Source: Thermoproteota archaeon | Lineage (GTDB): Archaea; Korarchaeota; JAOZGF01; JAOZFZ01 | Assembly: GCA_027492035.1 (NCBI GenBank) | Contig: JAOZFT010000008.1 | Coordinates: forward strand, 1 to 62,419 | Length of the DNA stretch: 62,419 nt | Direction: 5' to 3' | In this document: in pieces, positions 1 through 8,622 of the stretch | Layout of the letters: each line of letters opens with the position of its first letter | How positions within the stretch are numbered: the first letter of the stretch is position 1 | Notes under the pieces: model-generated | The model's input: the letters and a program-made list of their open reading frames with translations, nothing else | What the model was told of the DNA's origin: nothing | The model's database searches: none | Position numbers and translations under genes: made by a program

Positions 1-392
1 TAGGAACAGTTATAAACCCTAAATTAGCTGAGGGACAAATCCACGGAGGATTTGCAATGGGTTTAAGCATGGCTTTACTTGAAGACACTGTTTACGACGC
101 TGAAACAGGGGATCTTCTTAACAAAGGATTTCTGACGGACTATAAAGTACCCACTGCCACTGAGCTACCTTCCATAGAAAACTTTAAAATATTTTTTGCC
201 CACACAAGCGAGCCAACAGGCCCTTTTGGGGCAAAAGGGTTAGGAGAAGGGGCAACAAACCCTGTAGCTGCAGCAGTAACAAATGCAATATATAACGCTA
301 TAGGAATTAGGTTTTATGAATTACCAATAACCCCTGAAAAAATAGTTGAGGCTTTAAAGAGGAAGGAGGGAGAAAACAATGGATATAAATAA
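1..392 (+). CDS. Molybdenum hydroxylase large subunit (CoxL/XdhA-type), C-terminal part
   Basis: The reading frame is open from base 3, so the gene begins outside the window and only about 129 C-terminal residues are present. These match the end of the molybdopterin-cytosine-dinucleotide subunit of the xanthine dehydrogenase / aerobic CO dehydrogenase family: an IHGGFAMG segment, then GPFGAKGLGEGATNP. The Glu of that GxGE motif is the family's active-site base. The stop overlaps the start of the FAD subunit by 14 nt and the iron-sulfur subunit follows, giving the order L-M-S of a cytoplasmic heterotrimeric oxidoreductase operon. The substrate (CO, a purine, an aldehyde or an aromatic CoA ester) cannot be decided, because the diagnostic loop near the Mo site lies upstream of the window. 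The family is certain; the substrate is not. Confidence 0.88.
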   Translation, partial: GTVINPKLAEGQIHGGFAMGLSMALLEDTVYDAETGDLLNKGFLTDYKVPTATELPSIENFKIFFAHTSEPTGPFGAKGLGEGATNPVAAAVTNAIYNAIGIRFYELPITPEKIVEALKRKEGENNGYK

Positions 393-1284
393 GATTAACA
401 CAAGGATTTTACCTGTTAAGTTCCAATACTTAGCTCCAAAAACATTGGAGGAAGTTATTTCATTTCTTGCGGAACATGGCGAAGAAACAAAGGTTTTAGC
501 CGGGGGAACGGATTTATTGGTTAAAATGAAACAAAGGTTAATTGAACCAACCTACATCCTTAACATTAAAGAAATAAAAGAGTTGAGTTTCATCAAAAGT
601 AACGGAAACAGCTTAAACATAGGAGCAACTACTAAACTAAACGAATTAGAGAATTCAAGGATTATAAAGGAGAAATTCATTGCGTTACATGAAGCAGTAA
701 AGGCGATGGGATCTGTTCAAATCAGAAACATGGGCACTGTTGGCGGAAATCTTTGCAACGCTTCCCCAGCTGCAGATTTAGCGCCTCCACTTTTAGTGTT
801 AAACTCAAAAGTCAAAGCCGTTAGCACGGAAGGTGAAAGGGAGATTCCTCTGAACAAGTTCTTCCTTGGACCAGGTAAGACATCTCTAAAACCTAATGAG
901 CTATTGACTGAAATACAAATCCCTTACTTGCCGGAGGACACAGGCACTTCCTTCTTAAAAGTTGCCAGGACAAGCATGGACCTAGCCAAAGTTAATGTTG
1001 CAACAGTTTTGAAACTTAAAAACGGAAAGGTTGAAAATTGTAGAATAGCTTTAGGCTCTGTAGCCCCCACACCGTTAAGGGTTTGTGAAGCTGAAAAAGT
1101 TTTGCTGAATTCTGAATTCACAGCTGAAAAAGTTGAAGAAACAGCTGAAAAGGCAAGTCAAGAGATAAAGCCAATAACTGATGTTAGGTCGACAGCTGAA
1201 TACAGGAAAGAAGTTTCAAAAATTTTGGTTAGGAGAGCTTTACAGAAAGCATATGAAAGAATAAAGGTGAGGGAATGTGGGTAA
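379..1284 (+). CDS. Molybdenum hydroxylase FAD-binding subunit (CoxM-type)
   Basis: This 301-residue protein has the usual length of CoxM/HcrB-type medium subunits. It passes electrons from the Fe-S subunit to an acceptor through FAD. The FAD pyrophosphate motif AGGTDLLVKM lies at residues 41-50. The second flavin motif, QIRNMGTVGGNLCNASPAAD, is at 114-133. A CO_deh_flav_C-type domain follows, with the family ending around DVRSTAEYRKEV. The ATG start has a GGAAGGAGG site just upstream, inside the end of the L gene, and the 3' end overlaps the S gene by 8 nt. The subunits are therefore very probably translationally coupled. Confidence 0.93.
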   Translation: MDINKINTRILPVKFQYLAPKTLEEVISFLAEHGEETKVLAGGTDLLVKMKQRLIEPTYILNIKEIKELSFIKSNGNSLNIGATTKLNELENSRIIKEKFIALHEAVKAMGSVQIRNMGTVGGNLCNASPAADLAPPLLVLNSKVKAVSTEGEREIPLNKFFLGPGKTSLKPNELLTEIQIPYLPEDTGTSFLKVARTSMDLAKVNVATVLKLKNGKVENCRIALGSVAPTPLRVCEAEKVLLNSEFTAEKVEETAEKASQEIKPITDVRSTAEYRKEVSKILVRRALQKAYERIKVRECG

Positions 1285-1750
1285 AAAAATCAGTTTCATC
1301 CTTAATGGAGTGAAGAGGGAAGTTTATGTTGAACCAAATGAGTTACTACTAAACGTTTTAAGAGAAAAAATGGGGTTGACAGGAACTAAGTATGGTTGCG
1401 GAATAGGGGAATGCGGCGCATGCACAGTGCTTTTAAACGGAAACCCTGTGTTGTCCTGTTTAACTTTAGCCATGGATGTAGATGGGAAAGAGCTTGTAAC
1501 AATTGAAGGATTAGCTCAAGAAGAGCTTCAAATAATTCAGAGAACCTTTTTAGAGGAAGGAGCTGTTCAATGTGGCTTTTGCACACCTGGAATCATAATA
1601 ATGGCAAAATCGCTTCTGAAAAACAAAACAAACCCTACAGAAGAGGAGATAAGGGAGTATTTGAAAGGTAACCTTTGCAGATGCACAGGGTATGTGAATA
1701 TAGTGAAATCTATAAAGAGGGCTGCTGGAAAGGCTTGTAAAAAATGTTAA
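1277..1750 (+). CDS. Molybdenum hydroxylase 2Fe-2S subunit (CoxS-type)
   Basis: This 157-residue protein is the iron-sulfur subunit of the heterotrimer. The N-terminal plant-ferredoxin-like cluster ligands are C41, C46, C49 and C61 (CGIGECGAC). The C-terminal four-helix domain carries C99, C102, C134 and C136 (QCGFCTPG and LCRCTGY) for the second cluster near the pterin. It starts with GTG behind AAGGTGAGGG. The stop shares the palindromic tetranucleotide TTAA at 1747-1750 with the stop of the convergent SufB gene, so the two convergent genes abut exactly. Confidence 0.95.
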   Translation: MGKKISFILNGVKREVYVEPNELLLNVLREKMGLTGTKYGCGIGECGACTVLLNGNPVLSCLTLAMDVDGKELVTIEGLAQEELQIIQRTFLEEGAVQCGFCTPGIIIMAKSLLKNKTNPTEEEIREYLKGNLCRCTGYVNIVKSIKRAAGKACKKC

Positions 1751-2976
1751 AGTCCTGAAGCGGCTGAGTTAATAGCCCACTCAATCTGTTTAGACAGTAT
1801 TTCAGGCAATCCTTCCACTTTTACTTTCATGAAGCCTCTTACAAGAACTGAAGCTGCTTCTTTCCTTGTTAAACCCTTCGAAGTTAAATAGAATATTTCA
1901 TCTTCTTTGAGTTTCCCAACTGCCGCTTCGTGGGTTAATTCCACGTCGTCACTTTCAGACCTTAAAACAGGGATTGTGGATATTTTAGAGTTTTTTGAAA
2001 GCATTAAACCGTTACATTCAATATGTCCCTTGGTTTTAGGTGATTTAGCTATTATTTCACCCCTAGTTACTACTTCAGCTTCATCTTTTGTTATCACTCT
2101 TGAAATTATTTCTGCAGATGTTCCTTCTGCCTCTAAAAAAACTGTCCCGCCAACGTCCATGTTCGATTTTTTCTTGGATACAATAACCGAAGATAGATGC
2201 ACCTTAGCGTTTCTTCCCTTCAGAAAAATTTCAGGTGCTGTTTGAAGAGATGAAACAGGTGTTAAATTGATGTAGTGAATAATTAATTGTCCATTTTCTT
2301 CAACTAAAGCTCCTGTACGGGGTCTAACATGTGTTTCAGGGTTCCATGAGTGAATCATGGTGTAAGTTACTTTAGCCCTCCTTTTAACATAGATTTCAGT
2401 TACTCCAGCATGTAACCCTACTGACTCAGGCATAACTAAACAACCTGTAATGACATGAATTTCAGAGTTTTCTTCTGCAATAATCATGTTGTGAGGAGCC
2501 TGTACCGAGTTTGGAGAGGACATAAAGAAACAAGTCTGGACTGGGTACTTAATTCTTTCACCCTGCAAAGCTATGTTTACGTAACCTGCCTTACCTTTCA
2601 AAGCAGCAACTGCAGTATACTTATCTTTGTCGACAGGAACCAGTTTGTGGAAGTAATCTTTTATTACCCCCTCCTGGAAAGCTTTGTTTAAAGAAAGAAC
2701 TTTTAGTCCTGGTTGGGAAGAAGAAGCTTTACCAACTATTTCATCCAGTTGATAATAAGTGCCTGACCTCTTTTTTTCCTCTAGGTCTACACCTACCTTT
2801 TCCAGTAGATTTCTACTTCCTTGAAGTAATTTTAAAGGTTTATTAACAGGTTTCGGTGACTGAAAAACTGAAACATCTAGGTCTAAACCATATTTTGCGG
2901 GTTTATTTAAGGCTTTCTCAGCTTTTCTTCTAAATCCTTCAACACTTGTAGTATTCACATTTAACACATTCTTCAA
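1747..2976 (-). CDS. sufB: SufB/SufD-family Fe-S cluster assembly protein
   Basis: This 409-residue SufBD-family protein has a central beta-helix core. The segments VQAPHNMIIAEENSEIHVI and GLHAGVTEIYVKRRAKVTY and the C-terminal VELTHEAAVGKLKEDEIFYL are hallmarks of the family; the last carries the conserved Glu/His region that faces SufC. With SufC it forms the scaffold on which Fe-S clusters are built; archaea commonly have only SufBC. It lies directly downstream of sufC on the same strand and overlaps it by 38 nt if the TTG at 2976 is used; a GTG at 2967 is an alternative. No SufD, SufS or SufU is seen nearby. Confidence 0.93.
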   Translation of the reverse strand: MKNVLNVNTTSVEGFRRKAEKALNKPAKYGLDLDVSVFQSPKPVNKPLKLLQGSRNLLEKVGVDLEEKKRSGTYYQLDEIVGKASSSQPGLKVLSLNKAFQEGVIKDYFHKLVPVDKDKYTAVAALKGKAGYVNIALQGERIKYPVQTCFFMSSPNSVQAPHNMIIAEENSEIHVITGCLVMPESVGLHAGVTEIYVKRRAKVTYTMIHSWNPETHVRPRTGALVEENGQLIIHYINLTPVSSLQTAPEIFLKGRNAKVHLSSVIVSKKKSNMDVGGTVFLEAEGTSAEIISRVITKDEAEVVTRGEIIAKSPKTKGHIECNGLMLSKNSKISTIPVLRSESDDVELTHEAAVGKLKEDEIFYLTSKGLTRKEAASVLVRGFMKVKVEGLPEILSKQIEWAINSAASGL

Positions 2977-3685
2977 ACCCCTTTTTCCGTATATTTTTCA
3001 ATATTATTTCCGGGTTTCCGTAACATTTTACTGTGCCTTTTAACATTACATAGGCTCTATTTGCTTCAATGTAGTCAGCAATATATCCCGTATGAGTCAC
3101 TACTATTGCAGAATTTTTCCTGCGTTTCCCATCTAAATTTAAAAGTTTTCTAAGCATTTTCCCAATCAAGGAAATGTTTTCAACGTCTACACCTGAGTCT
3201 GGTTCATCAATCAATGCTAGCTTAGGTTTTTTAACGAATAGAAGGAACAATTCAGCTTTTTTCATTTCTCCACCGCTAAAACCTACATTTAAGTCACGTT
3301 TCAGTAAATGGTTTACTCCCATTTCATTAATTACTTCTTCCAGCTTTTCAAAGCCTCTTCCAGACTTAGAAATTACGAGTTTAATAAGTTCTTGAAAAGT
3401 AACCCCCTTTATTTTTGGAGGAATTTGAAAAGCTGCAGAAATCCCCTTAGAGACTCTTTTCTCAGGTGAAAGAGCTGTTATGTCTTCATTGTTGAAGAAA
3501 ATTTTCCCCCTAACCACTTTATATTTAGGGTTTCCGATTATGGTTTGGATAAGTGAGGATTTACCTGAACCGTTTGGTCCAAGTAGAAGTATTCTTTCAC
3601 CAACTCCTATACTCAAATTCACGTTTTTCAATACTTTTTTTCCATCAACTTCAACACTTAGATCCATTACTCTTAAGAGAGCCAA
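2939..3685 (-). CDS. sufC: SufC-type Fe-S assembly ATPase
   Basis: This ABC-type ATPase powers the SufBC scaffold. Walker A is GPNGSGKSS (about residues 36-44), the signature is GFSGGEMKKAE, and Walker B with its extension is LALIDEPDSGVDVE. The serine and the SGVDV segment after Walker B are typical of SufC rather than of transporters. The frame opens at a GTG (3694), but an AGGTG site with suitable spacing favours the TTG at 3685. The C-terminus ends in a Cys-containing ECVKCEYYKC tail, which is not part of the usual SufC core. It is first in a two-gene operon with sufB. Confidence 0.93.
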   Translation of the reverse strand: MALLRVMDLSVEVDGKKVLKNVNLSIGVGERILLLGPNGSGKSSLIQTIIGNPKYKVVRGKIFFNNEDITALSPEKRVSKGISAAFQIPPKIKGVTFQELIKLVISKSGRGFEKLEEVINEMGVNHLLKRDLNVGFSGGEMKKAELFLLFVKKPKLALIDEPDSGVDVENISLIGKMLRKLLNLDGKRRKNSAIVVTHTGYIADYIEANRAYVMLKGTVKCYGNPEIILKNIRKKGFEECVKCEYYKC

Positions 3686-4100
3686 TTCAAACACCTACGA
3701 TTTTGCAGAAAACATAAAGAAATTTTTCATGGGAAACTGCGGAAATACCTAGAATTTTTCCGAACGTTTTCCATCTATATAAGTTGGTTATAAAAATTTA
3801 TAGAAAGAGATTTATGGGGGGAAGCAGAAATTTATTGTTTAAAAATTTTTAGGGTGAAAGTAAACCTTTTTTCAGCACCCCATGACATATAGAAAAAGTT
3901 TTGCAGCCGCCTGAGAACTTTGGACAACTACCAAAAATTTCCATCATTGAGCAAGGATTTGCCATCTTAACCGCTGTTCATCTTTCTCTCAAAAGCGATT
4001 CTAGCTTTAATGCATTAAAAATTTAAAAAGGGGAGAGATGCTTGTAGAGAAAACTGATACTATTAATTTCTTCACAACTTAAAAGGAAAGGATGATATAA
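3686..4100. other. Intergenic region, divergent promoters
   Basis: About 415 bases of AT-rich sequence lie between divergent genes. Stretches such as TATATAAG (3776-3783) and ATTTAAAAA (around 4019-4027) resemble archaeal TATA boxes for the two flanking genes. No open frame with a ribosome site and no RNA gene was recognised. Confidence 0.5.
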
Positions 4101-5501
4101 ATGGCAATAAAAGAGAGGAACTGGTTTAAAACAAGAAAGGGGGTTATTTTGTCCTTGGTTTTAATTGTTGCTGTCCTTGCTTCATTAATCATTTTCTTTT
4201 ACACTTACTCGAAACCCCGTGAAGGAATTCAAGTAAATCCCTCTTACACCGTGTCTACTGTCCAGGGAGGATATGTGTTTATTGATTTAAGTATTATAGC
4301 GCCCCAAAACCAGCCACTTAAAAACGTTAACGTCACAGTTACCGACAAACCAGAGAATTGGAACGTAACACAAGTTAAACCAAGTTTCTTTAAGGAGATA
4401 ACTCGCAGCAACGTTTCAAATATTGCACTTTTAGTTTCTAGAAACGCGACACTAGGCATTCAAAACGTTTCAATAAAAGTTTCGGGATTTATTGGAAGTA
4501 AACTCGCAAGTAAATCCTTGATTTTCGAAATAAAGGTGAACCCATTAAGTTTTAGTGAAAAATATGTAAGTGGAGTAGAGCTTCTTCTACCTTCGAAATG
4601 GAAAATAGATAGTTTTGGGAATGTGTTAAAAGGATATTTAGTGTCTTACGGAAGCCAAAATCTACCACTATATTACAAATTGGAATGGGAACCCCTTGAT
4701 AAGTTAGGGAACCTTTCTTTAAAGGAGTATGCAGTAAGGAAAGTTATTGAGGGAAAATACCAAGTGGTAAGTTCCGAAAACGTAAATGTAAGTAAACACT
4801 CAGCCATAAGGCTTTTCTTTAAAAGGAAGGGTAAAATAGGAATTCTTGATTTCTGGTTTTCACAAGTTACAGACAGAGCTTATAAAATGGAGGTAACAAC
4901 CCTTTACACATATAAAACCTACTTACCTTTACAAATTACTCCCTGGCTTCCTTATTTTGAAACAGTTACGGATTACAGTTACTACAGAAACAAAGCCTCA
5001 AACTACTCCTTATTCGTTCCACTTTACTGGAACACTACCCTTGAAGAAAGAACAACGATGAAAGAAACTAACTTGTCAACCCTTTTCACTTATGAAGACA
5101 GAGTTGGAGGAGTTATTGAAGAATTTTATGTTCATGAAATGGATAATGTAAAATTTGAAGTAGGGATCCTTCCTCCCAAAATTAATCAAACAAATATTTT
5201 TGAGGACTGGAGTGGAAAACTTTCTTATCAATTAACTCAACAAGGTTATAAAATAGAGGAAGTTACAGACATAAAAACTTCAGAAACAAAATGGCGTTCC
5301 CCTGTAATTTGGAGAGGCTTCACGATGAAAAAGGGAGATATAGAGACAGTTTATATAATGTTTACAGTTTACAGCCTCAACAACGGCCACCCTTATTACG
5401 GTTATTTAAATCTTTACTCTGAACTTGAAAACATGAGAAATCAGGCTTTTTATTTATTCAACAAGGTGATTTATTCATTTGAGACTCAACCCCGCACTTA
5501 A
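4101..5501 (+). CDS. Membrane-anchored extracytoplasmic protein, unknown function
   Basis: This 466-residue protein has a short basic N-terminus and one hydrophobic segment at about residues 15-37 (GVILSLVLIVAVLASLIIFF), which acts as a signal anchor. The rest is exported and rich in beta-type sequence with many N-x-S/T sites. Residues around 45-150 resemble an Ig-like/NEW3-type beta sandwich (ITVNV-, NVTVTDKPENW-like strands). The middle and C-terminal parts (from about 155) form two similar segments that each begin with a LLPSKW/FVPLYW-like strand. I do not recognise a catalytic motif. The ATG has an AAAGGA site 9 nt upstream. It stands alone; the next gene is on the other strand. Confidence 0.7.
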   Translation: MAIKERNWFKTRKGVILSLVLIVAVLASLIIFFYTYSKPREGIQVNPSYTVSTVQGGYVFIDLSIIAPQNQPLKNVNVTVTDKPENWNVTQVKPSFFKEITRSNVSNIALLVSRNATLGIQNVSIKVSGFIGSKLASKSLIFEIKVNPLSFSEKYVSGVELLLPSKWKIDSFGNVLKGYLVSYGSQNLPLYYKLEWEPLDKLGNLSLKEYAVRKVIEGKYQVVSSENVNVSKHSAIRLFFKRKGKIGILDFWFSQVTDRAYKMEVTTLYTYKTYLPLQITPWLPYFETVTDYSYYRNKASNYSLFVPLYWNTTLEERTTMKETNLSTLFTYEDRVGGVIEEFYVHEMDNVKFEVGILPPKINQTNIFEDWSGKLSYQLTQQGYKIEEVTDIKTSETKWRSPVIWRGFTMKKGDIETVYIMFTVYSLNNGHPYYGYLNLYSELENMRNQAFYLFNKVIYSFETQPRT

Positions 5502-5549
5502 TTACTTTCCTCTCCTTTTCAAAAAACTATGGACAAACAGTTTCTAAGC

Positions 5550-5798
5550 TTATTTTATAGCTATGCAGCTGATGGTTTCAATTACACCGGGGAGCTGTCT
5601 AAGACGGAAAATTACTTCACGGAAGTCAGCTAACTTTTCTGTGTCTACACATAAAATCACATCGTAGGGTCCTGTGAATTCGTAAATGAAGGGTTCACCC
5701 TTTATTTCAAGTATGCTTCGCCCCAGTATCTCTTTAGCATTTTTAATTACGTCTACTTCCTTTCCAGGAATTGTTTTGATAAGTATTAATGATAACAA
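5550..5798 (-). CDS. Stand-alone Lrp/AsnC-type ligand-binding (RAM) domain protein
   Basis: This 82-residue protein corresponds to the C-terminal alpha/beta effector domain of Lrp/AsnC regulators without the helix-turn-helix. The pattern is SLILIKTIPGKEVDVI, then GPYDVILCVDTEKLADFREVI, then a closing RQLPGVIETISCIAI strand. Such single-domain proteins in archaea form multimeric rings that bind amino acids and may modulate full-length Lrp proteins. It starts with TTG behind GGGGATGA. No regulator gene is adjacent, so its partner is unknown. Confidence 0.85.
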   Translation of the reverse strand: MLSLILIKTIPGKEVDVIKNAKEILGRSILEIKGEPFIYEFTGPYDVILCVDTEKLADFREVIFRLRQLPGVIETISCIAIK

Positions 5799-6279
5799 AT
5801 TTCATCCCCTTCAAACTTACTTTAAAATTTCTTTTTCCCTTTACCTGTCTATCTAAAAATTTTGTGTTACAGGAACCCTTTTATTTAAAAATTAACTTTG
5901 CGCATGCAAAATTCCGTGTTTTTGTTTTTTTTAAAAGGAATAGGAAAAGAAGCCCCTTACATTTTTAACAAACGTTACTAGAAACCTGTTTCTGCAGGAA
6001 CCGAAAGTTTCTGTTTTGAAATTTAATTTATGTTATTAGAAAGATGAAAGAACAGTAACCAATAAAATTTTTTTAATTTTTTTCCAAAAAAATAAGAGAA
6101 GGATCTGTTTTCAAATTTTTTTTTAAAAGAATAACGAAAAAACTTGTTTTTTCGAGTATTTCTTGAATAAAGGTTATTTATAAAGGAAGAGAACGAGGCA
6201 ATACATAAGGAAACTGAAAAATTTCTTCAGTATTCCATGGAAAGAATCTCTTGTTTAGGTTTCTGGAAGGTGTTGAATT
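5799..6279. other. Long AT-rich intergenic region
   Basis: About 480 bases of very AT-rich sequence with many A/T runs. ATTTATAAA at about 6177-6185 is a good candidate TATA box for the rightward COG2403-type gene, about 95 nt before its start, implying a leader of some 70 nt. No coding frame or RNA gene was recognised. Confidence 0.45.
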
Positions 6280-7620
6280 TTGAGTCAGATGAAGAGAAAG
6301 GTTATTTTACTCGGTGCAGCTGGGAGAGACTTTCATAATTTCAACATGTTCTTTCGTGGAAACCCTAACTATGAAGTGGTTTGTTTCACAGCTACGCAGA
6401 TTCCTTTTATAACTGGTAGAAAGTATCCTCCTGAACTTTCAGGCCCCCTATACCCAAAAGGGGTACCTATTTTTGATGAAAGAGATTTACCTAAACTTAT
6501 AAAAAAGTTCGATGTAGAGCTTGTGGTTTTCAGTTACAGTGACGTCTCAAACCAGTACGTAATGGAAAGAGCAGCTATTGCAATGGCTAACGGAGCAAGT
6601 TACATGTTACTTGGCCCAAAAGACACTATGCTTAAATCAAACAAGCCAGTAATTTCAGTCTGCGCTGTAAGGACAGGTTCTGGAAAAAGTCCAACAACAA
6701 GAAAAATAGGGAAATACTTACTAAGTAAAGGAATAAAAGTAGCAGTGATTCGGCATCCGATGCCCTACGGCAATTTATCAGAACAGATAATGGAGAAGTT
6801 TGAAACTGTTGATGACTTAGACAGGTACAAATGTACAGTTGAGGAAAGGGAGGATTATGAGCATTTAATAAAGGCAGGGTTACCTGTTTACGCCGGGGTA
6901 GATTATGAAAAAATACTCCGTACAGCTGAAAAAGACGCAGAAATAATTATTTGGGATGGCGGCAACAACGATTACCCCTTCATAAAACCTGACTTAAGCA
7001 TAGTAGTCACAGACCCCCACCGAGCAGGACATGAATTAACTTACTACCCAGGAAACGTTAACTTCCTTATGGCCGACGTAATAATAATCAATAAAGTTGA
7101 CACTGCTGAAAAAGAAAAAATTGAACTTTTGCGAAAACACATTAAGCAATTTAACCCTAGGGCAATGGTGATTGAGACAACTTGCCCTGTAACAACAAAC
7201 AAACCTGAACTAATAAAAAATAAGAGGGTGGTTGTGGTGGAGGATGGCCCAACAGTTACTCATGGGGGAATGAAAATAGGGGCAGGGTATTTGGCTGCTG
7301 AAAAATATGGTGCAAAAGAAATAGTTGACCCCAGACCATTTGCAGTGGGAACCATAAAGGAAACCTATAAGAAGTATCCTCATTTAGAAAAGGTTTTACC
7401 TGCAATGGGTTACAGTAAAAAACAAATAAATGAGTTAGAGCAAACACTTAACAAAGCTGACTGCGACACAGTGGTTACTGGCACTCCCATAGATTTAAGT
7501 TTAATCATAAAAATAAATAAACCTATAGTCCATGTTGTTTACGGAATAAAGGAGGTTAGGGAAGGAGAACTTACCAGGATAATCGATGAGTTCTTAGATA
7601 AAAAACAAATAAGAAAATAA
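6280..7620 (+). CDS. COG2403 P-loop protein, cyclic 2,3-diphosphoglycerate synthetase-like
   Basis: This 446-residue protein matches the archaeal COG2403 family of predicted GTPases, often annotated as cyclic 2,3-diphosphoglycerate synthetase. An N-terminal Rossmann-like part (VILLGAAGRDFHNFN, residues 8-22) precedes a P-loop, RTGSGKSPT (131-139). A WDGGNNDYPF segment (225-234) and an NKVD motif (271-274) also match the family. cDPG synthetase makes the thermoprotectant cyclic 2,3-diphosphoglycerate from 2,3-bisphosphoglycerate and ATP, but most family members are untested. The TTG start has a GGAAGGTG site 7 nt upstream; an ATG three codons in is the alternative. It is monocistronic. Confidence 0.8.
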   Translation: MSQMKRKVILLGAAGRDFHNFNMFFRGNPNYEVVCFTATQIPFITGRKYPPELSGPLYPKGVPIFDERDLPKLIKKFDVELVVFSYSDVSNQYVMERAAIAMANGASYMLLGPKDTMLKSNKPVISVCAVRTGSGKSPTTRKIGKYLLSKGIKVAVIRHPMPYGNLSEQIMEKFETVDDLDRYKCTVEEREDYEHLIKAGLPVYAGVDYEKILRTAEKDAEIIIWDGGNNDYPFIKPDLSIVVTDPHRAGHELTYYPGNVNFLMADVIIINKVDTAEKEKIELLRKHIKQFNPRAMVIETTCPVTTNKPELIKNKRVVVVEDGPTVTHGGMKIGAGYLAAEKYGAKEIVDPRPFAVGTIKETYKKYPHLEKVLPAMGYSKKQINELEQTLNKADCDTVVTGTPIDLSLIIKINKPIVHVVYGIKEVREGELTRIIDEFLDKKQIRK

Positions 7621-7773
7621 ATTTCTACAACAAGAAGTAGGCTCCCTCCTCCATCACCAAAAGGGAAGTAAATATTTTAAAAGTTAAAAAATTTTTTAAA
7701 AACTTAGAAGAGAATACCTTTAAATTTTTTAGAAAAAAAGGGAAAGTTGTCATGTTGAACGAGGGTGTAAAAA

Positions 7774-8079
7774 ATGCCAAGTTACGCAATCAAAAAGATA
7801 GGTTTGTTCTCTGTGTTTAAATTCGGTTTAGTTTATGGGATAATTGTAGGTATAATTACAGCTGCTTTAACAGCGCTTTTCATTTCCTTCACACCAATTC
7901 CGCCAACTGCAAGGCCATTCATTAGAAACTTGCCTTTCAGTACAGCTTATGGCATAATAGGCAGTTTAATCATGGGAGTAATTTATGGAATAGTTTCGGC
8001 AATAGGGCTCGTTATTGCTGCTGCCATTTACAACTTAATAGCGGCATTAACTAAGGGGATAGAGATAGAGTTAGAATAA
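7774..8079 (+). CDS. Small two-helix membrane protein, DUF3566-like
   Basis: This 101-residue protein has two long hydrophobic segments (about residues 14-40 and 58-90) rich in Gly, Ile and Ala. They are separated by a polar loop with FTPIPPTARPF, and the protein ends GIEIELE. This pattern (an alternating Gly-rich first helix, then a YNLIAAL-x-GGIEVEL-type ending) is common in small archaeal proteins related to DUF3566; function is unknown. The ATG has a GAGGGTG site. It precedes the RidA and DUF63 genes on the same strand with short gaps (43 and 26 nt), so the three may be co-transcribed. Confidence 0.7.
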   Translation: MPSYAIKKIGLFSVFKFGLVYGIIVGIITAALTALFISFTPIPPTARPFIRNLPFSTAYGIIGSLIMGVIYGIVSAIGLVIAAAIYNLIAALTKGIEIELE

Positions 8080-8122
8080 GGAAAACCGTTTCTTCCCCCT
8101 TCTTTCTCAAGAAGAAAAGTGA

Positions 8123-8596
8123 GTGAAAGTGTCCATTATTAATCCAGAGGATGTATTAAAAGAAATCGGTTTAGAACTGCCTGAAACAGCGAAACCCGTA
8201 GGGTCTTACACATTAGCTGTGAAAACAGGCAACTTGGTTTTTGTTTCAGGGCAGTTACCCTTCTCACAGGGGAGACTGAAGTTTAAAGGCAAAGTTGGGA
8301 AAGAAGTATCTCTAGAGGAGGGGTGCAAAGCAGCTGAAACATGTGCATTAAACATTTTGTCTGCTGTCAAATGGTTAATAAGTGATTTAAGAAAGGTTTC
8401 TAGGGTTGTTCAATTGGTAGGTTACATAAACAGTAGTGAGGAATTCACTGACCAATCTAAAGTTTTGAACTGTGCATCTAACCTGTTTAAAAAAGTTTTC
8501 GGTGAAAAAGGAGTTCATTCAAGGGTAGCTGTTGGAGTGAATACACTACCCCTGAATGCACCTTTAGAATTGTCTGCAATATTTGAAGTGAAGTAA
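8123..8596 (+). CDS. RidA/YjgF-family enamine/imine deaminase-like protein
   Basis: This 157-residue member of the YjgF/YER057c/UK114 family has a GNLVFVSGQLPF strand near residue 33. It also has the C-terminal VAVGVNTLPLNAPLELSAIFEV segment, which replaces the RVAVEVARLPKGALVEIEA motif of the canonical family. The Arg at the start of that segment, which binds the substrate carboxylate in active RidA, is retained (HSRVAVGV). The length exceeds the typical 125-130 residues and fits the YjgF-like subgroup with an N-terminal extension. RidA proteins hydrolyse reactive enamines released by PLP enzymes. The start is a GTG at 8123, weakly preceded by AAGAAAAG. Confidence 0.88.
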   Translation: MKVSIINPEDVLKEIGLELPETAKPVGSYTLAVKTGNLVFVSGQLPFSQGRLKFKGKVGKEVSLEEGCKAAETCALNILSAVKWLISDLRKVSRVVQLVGYINSSEEFTDQSKVLNCASNLFKKVFGEKGVHSRVAVGVNTLPLNAPLELSAIFEVK

Positions 8597-8622
8597 AAAT
8601 TTAATATGAGGAAAGGGGAGGC

